From assembly GCA_025210805.1 (NCBI GenBank), contig JAOAQX010000023.1, forward strand, positions 186,001 through 250,000: a stretch of DNA of 64,000 bases, in the 5' to 3' direction. The stretch comes from Flavobacteriales bacterium (GTDB taxonomy: Bacteria > Bacteroidota > Bacteroidia > Flavobacteriales > CAJXXR01). The notes under the pieces were generated by a model. It was given only the letters and a program-made list of their open reading frames with translations, did no database searches and was not told where the DNA came from. Within the stretch, counting starts at the first letter, position 1, and each line of letters starts with the position of its first letter. A program made the position numbers and the translations under genes. This document shows, one piece after another, positions 46,180 to 55,023 of the stretch.

Positions 46180-47670
46180 TTAATGTGAATGACCATGAGC
46201 GGGTGCTTTTCCAGACATCGCAGACATTTTTACTTGATATGCTCCTTTGTCCACTACCTTCTCTCCTTCTTCAAGACCTTCTAAAACAGCAACTTTTCGA
46301 CCGTTTATAGCACCTATCTTCACTAATCTTTTTTCAAAACTTTCTCCCGTTTTCTGTACCATTACTGAAAACTGTCCATAATCTTCTAAAAGTGCTGATT
46401 TTGGAACCACTATTTGAGGTTTACCATCCCCCACCAGTACTTGAGCTTCTACCATAGAACCTATAGATACAAAATGATGCTCTAAAGGAATTGCCGATAT
46501 GCTAATATTGGGTTTCTCTGATGAAACACCATAGTTTATCCCAAGGATATTTCCAGATTTTTGAAAAATATGTTCCCATTCATTCGTATTGCATTTATAA
46601 GCAATTCCTACTAAATTGTTTAGCTTATTTGCTTTATTTTGCCCCACCAAAACTTCTAATATTTCACCGTCATGGTTAGCCATATTGATAATAGACGCTC
46701 CTTCATTGACAAATGAACCATTTTCCTCCAAAATCTTATGAATAAATCCACTAAAAGGTGCTCTCACCACTTTACCTCCTTTTTGATAATCATTGGAGAG
46801 GGTTTCAAAATTATTCTTTGCCAGAAAATAGGATTCTTTAATAGTCTCCCATTGTGCTTTTGAAATAATTTCGTTTTCAAACAAAACCTTCCCTCTTTGG
46901 TATTTAGAGTTTGCTTTTTCAAATTCTATCGAGGCTTTTTGATAAGCCAGTTTTACACTATTCTGCGAAAGACCTTTACTTCCAATTTTGAAAAGAATAC
47001 TCCCTTTTTTCACAAAAGCTCCAGGAACAAGATTGGGTTTAGAAAATTGAAGTACACCTTTGGCATTTGCCAAAATAGCTTGTTCATTGATACTACTGTG
47101 TTTCCAAGTTCCATAACTTGGTATCACTTCATAAATCAAATCTTTGGAAACTTTTTCGACATGAAAATCCATTTTCCAAGCTTGTTCTTTTAAAAATGGA
47201 ATTGAACCTTCCTCTTGATGAGGTAGTGTTGCATGAGCCGCATCGTCCTGATTGCCAAAAACCTCAAGTTTTGGAATAAGAATTTCTTCAACTTCATCAT
47301 CATATTCAAAAATGAATTTTAGATCATAAATTCCTTTTGATTTTGGAACAATAAAAGGCATATAAATCCCCGCTGATGAAGACATTTGTACACTGTGTTC
47401 AATTTTTGCTTCACCCGAAAGCAACTGTACGGTGAGTTTCCCATTTTTGATTGGTTTATGGTCTTTTGCATGGGTAAAATGTGCCGCAAATTTAGCATCT
47501 TCCCCCACCGTTAAAGCAGGAAATTCTACAAAAAACTCTAGGTTCTCCGTCCAAATAGTTTGAGAAATAGAGGGTGTTTCATGATTATGCGCTCCAGTAG
47601 TATGCGATGTATTATTTGTTTCTTGACAAGACCAAGAAAGTATAAACATCAGTATAATAAATTTTTTCAT
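46180..47670 (-). CDS. RND periplasmic adaptor subunit (CusB/CzcB-type)
   Basis: 496 residues. Signal with lipobox-like LSWSCQE. A long N-terminal domain (25-150) contains HTTGAHNHE and is typical of metal-type adaptors. Then a barrel-sandwich hybrid (VLQFSKPNLVPGAFVKKGS, APFSGFIHKIL) with a helical hairpin, a beta-barrel and a membrane-proximal domain (GRKVAVLEGLEEGEKVV). The C-terminus ends HGHSH. Both ends thus carry histidines, supporting a metal role. 18 bp before the permease gene. Confidence 0.92.
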   Translation of the reverse strand: MKKFIILMFILSWSCQETNNTSHTTGAHNHETPSISQTIWTENLEFFVEFPALTVGEDAKFAAHFTHAKDHKPIKNGKLTVQLLSGEAKIEHSVQMSSSAGIYMPFIVPKSKGIYDLKFIFEYDDEVEEILIPKLEVFGNQDDAAHATLPHQEEGSIPFLKEQAWKMDFHVEKVSKDLIYEVIPSYGTWKHSSINEQAILANAKGVLQFSKPNLVPGAFVKKGSILFKIGSKGLSQNSVKLAYQKASIEFEKANSKYQRGKVLFENEIISKAQWETIKESYFLAKNNFETLSNDYQKGGKVVRAPFSGFIHKILEENGSFVNEGASIINMANHDGEILEVLVGQNKANKLNNLVGIAYKCNTNEWEHIFQKSGNILGINYGVSSEKPNISISAIPLEHHFVSIGSMVEAQVLVGDGKPQIVVPKSALLEDYGQFSVMVQKTGESFEKRLVKIGAINGRKVAVLEGLEEGEKVVDKGAYQVKMSAMSGKAPAHGHSH

Positions 47671-47774
47671 GTTTATGTTTTATCTCTTTCACTCATTCTA
47701 ACTGTCCTGCTACCCATAAAGACAAATATCTTCATATTGATCATTCCAGTAAGAATCAGTTTTTAGATTTTTTT

Positions 47775-48965
47775 TTAGTTTGTGTTATCAGTAAAAAAAG
47801 TGAGCTCCGTGTGTTTTTCTGCCAGCTCAAGCTCCATATCAATCATTTGATTTAATTGATTTTGATAAAAAGACAACTGAAGATAATATTCAGAGAAATT
47901 CATTTCACCCAGTTGATAGGCCTTTTGAAGCATTTTTAAAGATTTTAGATTAGCAAATAGCGATTTAAAATCCCTATATCGTTTCAAAATCTTTTGGTAG
48001 GATTCAAAATCTTGCTTTAGTTGTGATTTTCGTTCTTCCACTATAAAATCCTGCTCTTTTTCAATGCTAATCAAACGAACTTTCGCTTGTTTTACCTTTG
48101 AGGAGGCAGACCATAAAGGAACTCGTAAACCAGCAAATAGTCCATGATAACGTTCTCCTTCATAACCTTGAGAATTAAACCCTAAAGTAATTTTGGGCAA
48201 TACGTCTTGCTTCGTTCTTTTTAAATCTTGCTGCGCCAATTTTATCTGGCTTTCACTTCTATCAAAAAAGGGATCTTTCACTCGCCTTTCATTCCACAAA
48301 TCCTTATAATTCAGTGTGGGATAAACAGTTTCGGCTTCTTGGTTTCTCTTTAAAGAAATTTCTTTGTTCCCATTCAAAACTTGAATTCTTCTCTGAACAT
48401 CAAGCAACAGAAGATCTATCTGATCCATCTTATATTGCTCTTGCAATACCACCATTTTGGCTCTCTCTAAGTCTAACAGGCTCTTTTCTCCCTGTTTGTA
48501 AAGGCTTTTTGTGATCGTATTGATTTCTTTAACTTGATTGAAAACAGTGGCAAGTAGATCTTTCTTTTTTGCCAATATTTGCCATTTTCTATAAAGTTGA
48601 ATTGCCTTTTTGAACACAGCTACTTTATGAAAAGAAAAACTGTTATGAGCAAGTTCTCTATGGGAATCTAGCCATTTTTTCTTTCCCAAAAATGCCGTTG
48701 GGAAATCAAATTCTTGCCCTATTTGAAATTCAGAATAGTTTGGAGATGTAAAGACTCCGTAAGGTAAATAGTAATAGGAAATAGATAAATCTGTAAGTTT
48801 ATTTTCTGACTGTTTTTGAAGTATATAAGCTTCGTTTTTGTTTTTCATCACAGCCAAGGTTTTATTGTTTTTTTCAATAGTCTCCAATAAGATTTGCAAA
48901 TCACTCTGAGCAAAAATGGGAGCAGTAAACAACAAATAAAACCCAATGATTTGGATAATTTTCAT
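47775..48965 (-). CDS. TolC-family outer-membrane channel (CusC/CzcC-type)
   Basis: 396 residues with a signal peptide (LLFTAPIFAQ). Two TolC repeats of long coiled-coil helices (AVMKNKNEAYILQKQSE, IDLLLLDVQRRIQVLNG, LAQQDLKRTKQDVLPKITLGFN). Exports with the RND permease and adaptor. 104 bp before the adaptor gene, which may permit a second start of transcription. Confidence 0.92.
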   Translation of the reverse strand: MKIIQIIGFYLLFTAPIFAQSDLQILLETIEKNNKTLAVMKNKNEAYILQKQSENKLTDLSISYYYLPYGVFTSPNYSEFQIGQEFDFPTAFLGKKKWLDSHRELAHNSFSFHKVAVFKKAIQLYRKWQILAKKKDLLATVFNQVKEINTITKSLYKQGEKSLLDLERAKMVVLQEQYKMDQIDLLLLDVQRRIQVLNGNKEISLKRNQEAETVYPTLNYKDLWNERRVKDPFFDRSESQIKLAQQDLKRTKQDVLPKITLGFNSQGYEGERYHGLFAGLRVPLWSASSKVKQAKVRLISIEKEQDFIVEERKSQLKQDFESYQKILKRYRDFKSLFANLKSLKMLQKAYQLGEMNFSEYYLQLSFYQNQLNQMIDMELELAEKHTELTFFTDNTN

Positions 48966-49208
48966 ATATTTTTTCTGTTCTAGATATCATCGTTATTTAA
49001 ATAAATGATGACATAAACTAGTAAAATAAGTAATCTAGTGAATAGTCATTATAAACACTTAACACCTTAAATGATATAAAAATGTGCTTATAAATTAGAA
49101 ACGAAATTGGAATCTAGTGAATTTTTAAAACTCACAAACATTCTGCCTATAAAGAATTACAGCAGAAATGAGTATTAAGATAATTTCCAAAAATTCGTTC
49201 TCGATACT
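48966..49208. other. Gap between the His-rich gene and the channel gene
   Basis: 243 bp without a gene. A fragment ACTTAACACCTTAAATGATATA (49055-49076) resembles a decayed end of the dispersed palindromic family. No promoter box of the TAnnTTTG type was found upstream of the channel gene. Confidence 0.4.
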
Positions 49209-49643
49209 TTAAACAGAAAATGGAGGTCCTCTTTTACCAGAGAATTGTAAATGAACGGAATGATAATAACTCCAACGATAAGGTCGTTTAGAGATGGTTT
49301 TTCTCTCTTGCCCCAATGACAAATCATAAGGTAGAGAAAACAAAGAGCTCGTGTGTGTATAAGAATCATTTCCAACAATTTTTATTGAAAAATTGTTTGG
49401 GTCTTTTCTCAAAAACTCGTCTCCAATAACATGAGCGAAATGCTCTAAAAGAAATTGAAAATCACTAGGGTCATCATGTTCACCATGTAGGTGTTGATAT
49501 CCATCATGCTGATGTGCATGATCTTGATGATGATGGTGCTCTTCATGAAAATCATGATGAATATGAGGAACAAAACCATGAAGACTTACTAGTATATAAG
49601 CCTTTAGTAGAATAATAAACCCTATTTTCCTGTTGATTTTCAT
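49209..49643 (-). CDS. Histidine-rich exported protein of the efflux operon
   Basis: 144 residues. A signal-like N-terminus (IGFIILLKAYILVSLHG) precedes a dense His cluster (HIHHDFHEEHHHHQDHAHQHDG, residues 27-48) and a conserved C-terminus SGKRGPPFSV. I recall this small-protein type heading metal-efflux operons in Bacteroidota. It may chelate the exported ion in the periplasm, which is inference. It is upstream of the TolC gene on the same strand and has a promoter box 5 nt from its ATG. Confidence 0.72.
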   Translation of the reverse strand: MKINRKIGFIILLKAYILVSLHGFVPHIHHDFHEEHHHHQDHAHQHDGYQHLHGEHDDPSDFQFLLEHFAHVIGDEFLRKDPNNFSIKIVGNDSYTHTSSLFSLPYDLSLGQERKTISKRPYRWSYYHSVHLQFSGKRGPPFSV

Positions 49644-49648
49644 TGGAA

Positions 49649-49656
49649 CAAAGGTA
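49649..49656 (-). promoter_or_regulatory. Promoter -7 box of the efflux operon, leaderless layout
   Basis: TACCTTTG on the minus strand (TAnnTTTG) ends 5 nt before the ATG at 49643. Confidence 0.5.
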
Positions 49657-49745
49657 ATATATTATTATAATTTTGGTATGAACTAAATTATAAAACTAAA
49701 GTTGAATACAAAAAAATATATCATAGAGCTGTGGTTAATATTCTT

Positions 49746-49753
49746 TATTTTTG
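49746..49753 (+). promoter_or_regulatory. Promoter -7 box for the DUF695-type gene
   Basis: TATTTTTG (TAnnTTTG), 64 nt before the ATG at 49818. Confidence 0.4.
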
Positions 49754-49817
49754 TTCTATAAACAAAACCATAAAAGATCAAAATATTGAAAAAGAATGGT
49801 TTAAATAAATTTAACAT

Positions 49818-50915
49818 ATGGGATTTTTAAAAAATCTATTCAAAAGTTCTACAAATGAAGATCAAAGCCTTGCTACCAATGAAAGTTTCTGGAAATGGTT
49901 TCAAGAAAATGAGAAACAATTTTACAATGCTATAAAAGAACAAAAGGATGTATCCGAAAAATTCTTAGATAAATTATTCCCTGAACTCAATAAATTAAGA
50001 GATGGGTATTTTTTTCTTGCAGGAATGCAAGATGATGATACAGCAGAGCTTATAATAACTGCCGAAGGTGTTCTAAAGAATATTGTATTTGTAGAAGAAC
50101 TCATTGCAGATGCTCCGAAACTTCCTAACTGGAAATTTACTGCACTAAAAAAAGCCTCAGAAAAAAGTGGATATGAAATAAGAATGGATCATTTTCATTT
50201 TACAGAATCTAATATCTTTTTTTACGCAAATGAAGACCCAACCTATCCAGACAATGTAGATCTTACATTTGTTTTCGAGGGCTATAACGAAGAGAATCAG
50301 AAAGAAATCTCACAAGGTATTCTCATCTTTATTGATAATTTGTTAGGCGAATTAAGAGCAGTAACTACAATAGACTATGTAGATTTTAAAAGTACTGAAG
50401 AAGCTGAAAAAGAACTCATTCCTATTACTAAATTACCGAGTTTTTTGACTTGGAGAGAAAAAGAGTTTGTGGAGAAGTATGAAGGAATTCGTTATGAATC
50501 TAAAGAAGATTCTTTCAGTGCATTGGAGGCAACTTTACAGAATGGAAACCCGTTAATTGCAATTATTAATCAAGATTTACTAGAGTGGGACAGAAAAGCT
50601 TCTCATTCCTACATTCTTAATTTACAGATTGAATATGAACAAATTGAAAATGGACTACCTTCTGAAGACGAGTACGAGCTATTGAATCATATTGAAGACG
50701 TAGTTCTTGAACAAATGAAAGCCAAACACGGTTTTTTATATATCGGAAGGGAAACCGCAAATGGAAAAAGAGAAATATTTATTGCATGTAAAGATTTTAG
50801 AAAAGCATCAAAGAAAATATCTTCAATAAAGGAAAAATATGAAGATATTCTCCATTTCGATTATTCTATCTACAGAGATAAATACTGGATCTCTTTTGAG
50901 CGTTATCAGGCTTAA
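49818..50915 (+). CDS. Two-domain DUF695-containing protein
   Basis: 365 residues, soluble, acidic. The first half (1-190) is an unknown domain seen in Bacteroidota (SFWKWFQENEKQFYNAIKEQ, GYEIRMDHFHF). The second half (about 215-365) resembles DUF695 (PLIAIINQDLLEWDRKASH, YEQIENGLPSEDEYELLNHIE, HGFLYIGRETANGKREI). No activity is known for either. Single gene. Confidence 0.72.
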   Translation: MGFLKNLFKSSTNEDQSLATNESFWKWFQENEKQFYNAIKEQKDVSEKFLDKLFPELNKLRDGYFFLAGMQDDDTAELIITAEGVLKNIVFVEELIADAPKLPNWKFTALKKASEKSGYEIRMDHFHFTESNIFFYANEDPTYPDNVDLTFVFEGYNEENQKEISQGILIFIDNLLGELRAVTTIDYVDFKSTEEAEKELIPITKLPSFLTWREKEFVEKYEGIRYESKEDSFSALEATLQNGNPLIAIINQDLLEWDRKASHSYILNLQIEYEQIENGLPSEDEYELLNHIEDVVLEQMKAKHGFLYIGRETANGKREIFIACKDFRKASKKISSIKEKYEDILHFDYSIYRDKYWISFERYQA

Positions 50916-50928
50916 AAAAATTGGAAAC

Positions 50929-51267
50929 TTATTCAATAACTTTTTTAACCCGCTCAGATTGATCTGCTTTAGAAAGTGTCAGTCTTATAATACTGCGTGT
51001 ATGGGCTACTAAATCATGAGGAATTCCTCCTTCTAAAGCAATAAGATCGCCTTTTAGTAAGCGTTTTTTATTTCCCTGTACACCAAAGGTTATACTTCCT
51101 TCAACAATTTCTACCACAATTGGAAATGGTGTAGAATGTTCTTTCATTGATTGATTTTCATCCAATGCAATGCGAATTTCTTTTGTAAAGTCTGTATTGA
51201 GTAAAACTGTAATATTGGGTTTGTGAGCATTAAACTCTACTGATTGGAGAATATTTGATACTTTCAT
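50929..51267 (-). CDS. Cupin domain protein
   Basis: 112 residues from the ATG at 51267; the longer frame starting TTG at 51294 overlaps the promoter box and is rejected. A small cupin barrel: SITFGVQGNKKRLLKGDLIALEGGIPHDLVAHT has the conserved Gly and His near the second motif. Typical of small metal-binding or sensor cupins. Substrate unknown. Convergent with the DUF695-type gene, 13 bp apart. Confidence 0.85.
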   Translation of the reverse strand: MKVSNILQSVEFNAHKPNITVLLNTDFTKEIRIALDENQSMKEHSTPFPIVVEIVEGSITFGVQGNKKRLLKGDLIALEGGIPHDLVAHTRSIIRLTLSKADQSERVKKVIE

Positions 51268-51291
51268 CGTCACTATGTTTAAGGAATAACC

Positions 51292-51299
51292 CAAAAGTA
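51292..51299 (-). promoter_or_regulatory. Promoter -7 box for the cupin gene
   Basis: TACTTTTG on the minus strand (TAnnTTTG), 24 nt before the ATG at 51267. Confidence 0.45.
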
Positions 51300-51346
51300 T
51301 AAATTCTTCACTGAGTACACAATGATATCTGTTAGTTTCGAAAAAA

Positions 51347-51370
51347 AAACACCAAATCTCTTTGGTGTTT
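51347..51370 (-). terminator. Intrinsic terminator of asnS
   Basis: AAACACCAAA and TTTGGTGTTT pair around TCTC; A-runs on the left give a T tract on the minus strand. 34 bp after the asnS stop. Confidence 0.82.
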
Positions 51371-51403
51371 TTTTACAAAATAATATTTCAAGTCTATTTT
51401 TTC

Positions 51404-52843
51404 CTAAAATTCAGCTGATTTAGGAGCTCTTGGGAAAGGGATTACATCTCGAATATTCCCCATTCCTGTTACAAACAAAACTAGTCTTTCAAAACCTAAA
51501 CCGAATCCACTATGCGGTACTGTTCCGAATTTTCTTGTCTCTAAATACCACCACAAATCTTCTTGTGGAATATTCATTTCGTTCATTCTGTTAAGAAGTT
51601 TGTCATGGCTTTCCTCTCGCTGAGAACCACCCATCAACTCTCCTATTCCTGGAACTAGTAAATCCATTGCTCGAACTGTTTTCCCATCTTCGCTTTGTTT
51701 CATATAGAAAGCCTTAATATCTTTTGGGTAATCAGTTAAAATAACAGGTCTTTTAAATTCCTTTTCTACTAAATAACGTTCGTGTTCAGATTGTAAATCC
51801 GCTCCCCACTCGTTAATTAGGTAATTGAATTTTTTCTTTTTATTGGGCTTTGAATTTCTAAGAATATCAATTGCCTCAGTATAAGTCAAACGCTTAAAAT
51901 CATTATCGATTACAAAACGAAGTTTATCCACCAAATTCATTTCAGCTCTTTCATTGGCTTTTTTGGTTTTTTCTTCATTTTCAAATCGTTTGTTTAAGAA
52001 TTCCATATCATCAGCACAATGATCTAGCGCATATTGACAAACGTATTTTAATAAACCTTCAGCGACATCCATCAAATCATCCAAATCTGCAAAAGCAATT
52101 TCTGGTTCCATCATCCAAAACTCAGCAAGATGCCTAGATGTATTTGAGTTTTCAGCACGAAATGTAGGACCGAAAGTATAAATTTTGGAAAGTGCCATTG
52201 CGGCTAATTCTCCTTCTAGCTGTCCAGAAACCGTTAAATTTGTTTCCTTCCCAAAGAAATCTTCCTCATAATTAATTGTTCCATCATCGTTTTTAGGAAT
52301 ATTATTGAGGTCAAAATTGGTTACCTTAAAAGTTTCCCCTGCACCTTCTGCATCACTTGCCGTAATTATTGGTGTGTGAATATTGTAGAAGCCTCTTTCA
52401 TGAAAAAACTGATGTATTGCAAAAGTAAGATGATGTCTTACACGAAAAACCGCACTAAAAGTACTGGTTCTCATTCTAAGGTGAGCCTTTTCTCTCAAAA
52501 ACTCTAAGCTATGTCTTTTGGGCTGAATAGGGTATTCATCTGGACTACAAGTTCCTAAAATCTCAATACTCTTAGCCTGCAACTCAATCTGTTGACCTTT
52601 TCCTTGTGAAGCAACTACTAAACCTTCTATTGCCAAACTGGCTCCTGTATTAATTTGTTTTAGAAATTCCTCAGGATAAAGATCTTCTACAACCACCTGG
52701 ATATTATTGATAGTAGAACCGTCATTAAGTGCGATAAAAGAAACACTTTTACTCATTCTATGCGTTCTTACCCAAGCTTTTACAGTGATTGTCTCACCTA
52801 TGGGTTTCTGGTCAAATAAAGATTTGATATTGAAAACTGCCAT
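51404..52843 (-). CDS. asnS: Asparaginyl-tRNA synthetase
   Basis: 479 residues from the ATG at 52843 ([12 protein letters not shown]). The longer in-frame start at 52882 would cover the promoter box. N-terminal OB fold ([26 protein letters not shown]) and class-II core with [29 protein letters not shown] and the closing [15 protein letters not shown]. Charges tRNA-Asn. Single gene with own promoter and terminator. Confidence 0.97.
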   Translation of the reverse strand: MAVFNIKSLFDQKPIGETITVKAWVRTHRMSKSVSFIALNDGSTINNIQVVVEDLYPEEFLKQINTGASLAIEGLVVASQGKGQQIELQAKSIEILGTCSPDEYPIQPKRHSLEFLREKAHLRMRTSTFSAVFRVRHHLTFAIHQFFHERGFYNIHTPIITASDAEGAGETFKVTNFDLNNIPKNDDGTINYEEDFFGKETNLTVSGQLEGELAAMALSKIYTFGPTFRAENSNTSRHLAEFWMMEPEIAFADLDDLMDVAEGLLKYVCQYALDHCADDMEFLNKRFENEEKTKKANERAEMNLVDKLRFVIDNDFKRLTYTEAIDILRNSKPNKKKKFNYLINEWGADLQSEHERYLVEKEFKRPVILTDYPKDIKAFYMKQSEDGKTVRAMDLLVPGIGELMGGSQREESHDKLLNRMNEMNIPQEDLWWYLETRKFGTVPHSGFGLGFERLVLFVTGMGNIRDVIPFPRAPKSAEF

Positions 52844-52879
52844 TCTTCTAGTTTCTTGATGATTATTTTTTTGAAAACA

Positions 52880-52887
52880 CAAAAGTA
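52880..52887 (-). promoter_or_regulatory. Promoter -7 box for asnS
   Basis: TACTTTTG on the minus strand (TAnnTTTG), 36 nt before the ATG at 52843. Confidence 0.45.
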
Positions 52888-53249
52888 AGATTATTACCTA
52901 TTAAAAACCATACTTCTTTAATAAATCCATTGAGAAACAAGGGAAATATTGGTTAAACAAATCATAAGGGATCTCTCATTTGAAAAACAGTGAATCTTAA
53001 AAAATGAACAGAATAACTAGGCTGAGAATAGAATAAGACATTGGAATGCTCAAAATCTTTGAAAAAAAAAGCAAATTCCTATAATTTGGGTATTAAATAG
53101 TTTGAAAATTTAATGTATTTTGCTCCATGTAAATTTAATGAAAAGTTCACTTGAAAAAGCACTGTTGGAAATTTCAGAAACTGAAAGATATAACAATAGA
53201 TAAAAACATCATTGAAGCTGTTCATTATCATTAAACTAAAAGCAAAAAT
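52888..53249. other. Gap between asnS and wecB
   Basis: About 360 bp between divergent genes. AT-rich, no credible frame and no family repeat found. A weak promoter-like TGTATTTTGC (53113-53122) might serve wecB. Confidence 0.5.
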
Positions 53250-54272
53250 ATGTCTGTAGCAATCTGTTTTGGTACACGTCCAGAGATTATAAAATTGGCT
53301 CCTGTTATCAAGGAGTTGAAAAAAAGAAATATCGCCTATAAAACCATTTTTACGGGTCAGCATAAAGAACTTTATGAAGATGTAAAATTTTTGATTGACG
53401 AGCCAGATTATCGATTAGAAATCATGAAGCACAATCAGTCTCTAAATGATATTCTATCAAGTATCAGTTTGAAATTGCCAAAAATTCTTAAAGAAATAGA
53501 TACTAAAATTCTCATTGTTCAGGGAGATACATCTACTGTTTTGACTTCTGCATTGGTAGCTTTTCATGAAAAAATAAAAGTTGGACATGTTGAAGCGGGT
53601 CTTAGGACACATGATATATACAACCCTTACCCAGAAGAGGCAAACAGGCAACTCGTTAGTAGAATTGCAGATTTTAACTGGGCGCCTACTCAAGAATCAT
53701 TTGAAAACCTGAAAAATGAAGGAATTGGGCGAGTGAGTATTACAGGAAATACGGTAATTGACACTTGTCAATCATTTGATTTCCCACTTCAATATAAAAA
53801 CAAAATTCTTATTACCCTTCACAGAAGAGAGAACTTTGGAGCACCCATGGAAAAGATGTTCAAAGAAATAGAAGAACTTGCTCAAGAATATCCTGAATAT
53901 GAATTTGTATTTCCAATGCATCCAAATCCACATGTGCAAGCCTTAAAGCCTCTTTTGAAATCAGTAAAAGTGATAAATCCTTTGGGATATAAAGAAATGA
54001 TGGAAATGTTGAGCGAGGTGAAATGTGTAATTTCAGATTCTGGAGGAATCCAAGAAGAGTGTGGTGCATTTAAAAAACGTATCTTAGTTTGTAGAACCAC
54101 CACAGAAAGACCAGAAGGAGTAACTGCAGGCTTTGCAAAATTAATAGGAACAGAAATAAAAGCAAATTTTGACTGGCTTACTTCTGCACCTTATTGGGAA
54201 GGAGAAAATCCTTATGGTGACGGAAAGGCAAGTGAAAAAATCGTAAACGAAATAGAGGCATTTTTAGCTTAA
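53250..54272 (+). CDS. wecB: UDP-N-acetylglucosamine 2-epimerase (non-hydrolysing)
   Basis: 340 residues. Family motifs GTRPEIIKLAPVIKEL, VQGDTSTVLTSALVAF, HVEAGLRTHD, TLHRRENFG and SDSGGIQEE. Converts UDP-GlcNAc to UDP-ManNAc for surface polysaccharide. The family is usually 350-380 residues; this one is slightly short but complete. 4 bp before a glycosyltransferase gene. Confidence 0.94.
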   Translation: MSVAICFGTRPEIIKLAPVIKELKKRNIAYKTIFTGQHKELYEDVKFLIDEPDYRLEIMKHNQSLNDILSSISLKLPKILKEIDTKILIVQGDTSTVLTSALVAFHEKIKVGHVEAGLRTHDIYNPYPEEANRQLVSRIADFNWAPTQESFENLKNEGIGRVSITGNTVIDTCQSFDFPLQYKNKILITLHRRENFGAPMEKMFKEIEELAQEYPEYEFVFPMHPNPHVQALKPLLKSVKVINPLGYKEMMEMLSEVKCVISDSGGIQEECGAFKKRILVCRTTTERPEGVTAGFAKLIGTEIKANFDWLTSAPYWEGENPYGDGKASEKIVNEIEAFLA

Positions 54273-54276
54273 AAAT

Positions 54277-55023
54277 ATGAGTAAATTATACGTAGTTCTT
54301 CCTGCTTACAATGAAGAAGCAAATATTGGAAAACTTTTAAATAGAATGGTTTATCAGCTAGAGTTAGCGAGTGTAAAAAACTACAATATTGTAGTGGTAA
54401 ACGATGGATCAGCAGATAATACCTACTCCATAGTAGAAAAAATGGCAATAGATATGCCCATTACTTTATTGAACCATGAAGTAAATCAAGGTTTAGGCCC
54501 TACTATTAGAGACGGATTAAAATATGCATCTGAAGTAGCAGAAGACAATGATATTATTGTTTCAATGGATGCGGATGACACACATACACCAGGTCTTATA
54601 TACCGTATGATGCGTAGTATTCGTGAAGGACATGATGTGGTGATTGCTTCAAGATATCAAAGTGGTTCTAGAGTAATTGGTCTTACGTTTATGAGAAAAC
54701 TATATTCTTATATCGCTTCATGGATTTTTAGAGCCTTATTACCCATAAAAGGTGTAAAAGACTTTACTTGTGGGTACAGAGCCTATAGAGCTTCTGTTTT
54801 AAAAAGAGCTTTCAAACATTATGGAACATCTTTTATAGACCAAAAAGGATTTCAAGCAATGGTTGATATCATTTTAAAAATCAGAAGATTTGATGATGTG
54901 ATCTTTGGAGAGGTACCTTTTATTTTAAGATACGATTTAAAAGAAGGATTGAGTAAAATGAATGTAAATTCTACCATTCTTAATACTCTGAAACTTATTG
55001 TGAAAAGAAAATTTGAAAAATGA
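54277..55023 (+). CDS. Glycosyltransferase family 2
   Basis: 248 residues. GT-A fold with VVLPAYNEEANIGKLL, VVNDGSADNTYS and the metal motif SMDADDTHTPGL. The sequence resembles dolichol-phosphate mannosyltransferase-type enzymes that charge a lipid carrier. This fits the neighbouring GT39-type enzyme, which would use such a donor. It lacks added membrane helices. Overlaps the GT39 gene by 4 bp. Confidence 0.92.
   Translation: MSKLYVVLPAYNEEANIGKLLNRMVYQLELASVKNYNIVVVNDGSADNTYSIVEKMAIDMPITLLNHEVNQGLGPTIRDGLKYASEVAEDNDIIVSMDADDTHTPGLIYRMMRSIREGHDVVIASRYQSGSRVIGLTFMRKLYSYIASWIFRALLPIKGVKDFTCGYRAYRASVLKRAFKHYGTSFIDQKGFQAMVDIILKIRRFDDVIFGEVPFILRYDLKEGLSKMNVNSTILNTLKLIVKRKFEK

Noticed and set aside
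49055-49076. Sixth copy of the palindromic element
   Set aside because: Only about 20 bp resemble one end and no second end was found; too little to count.
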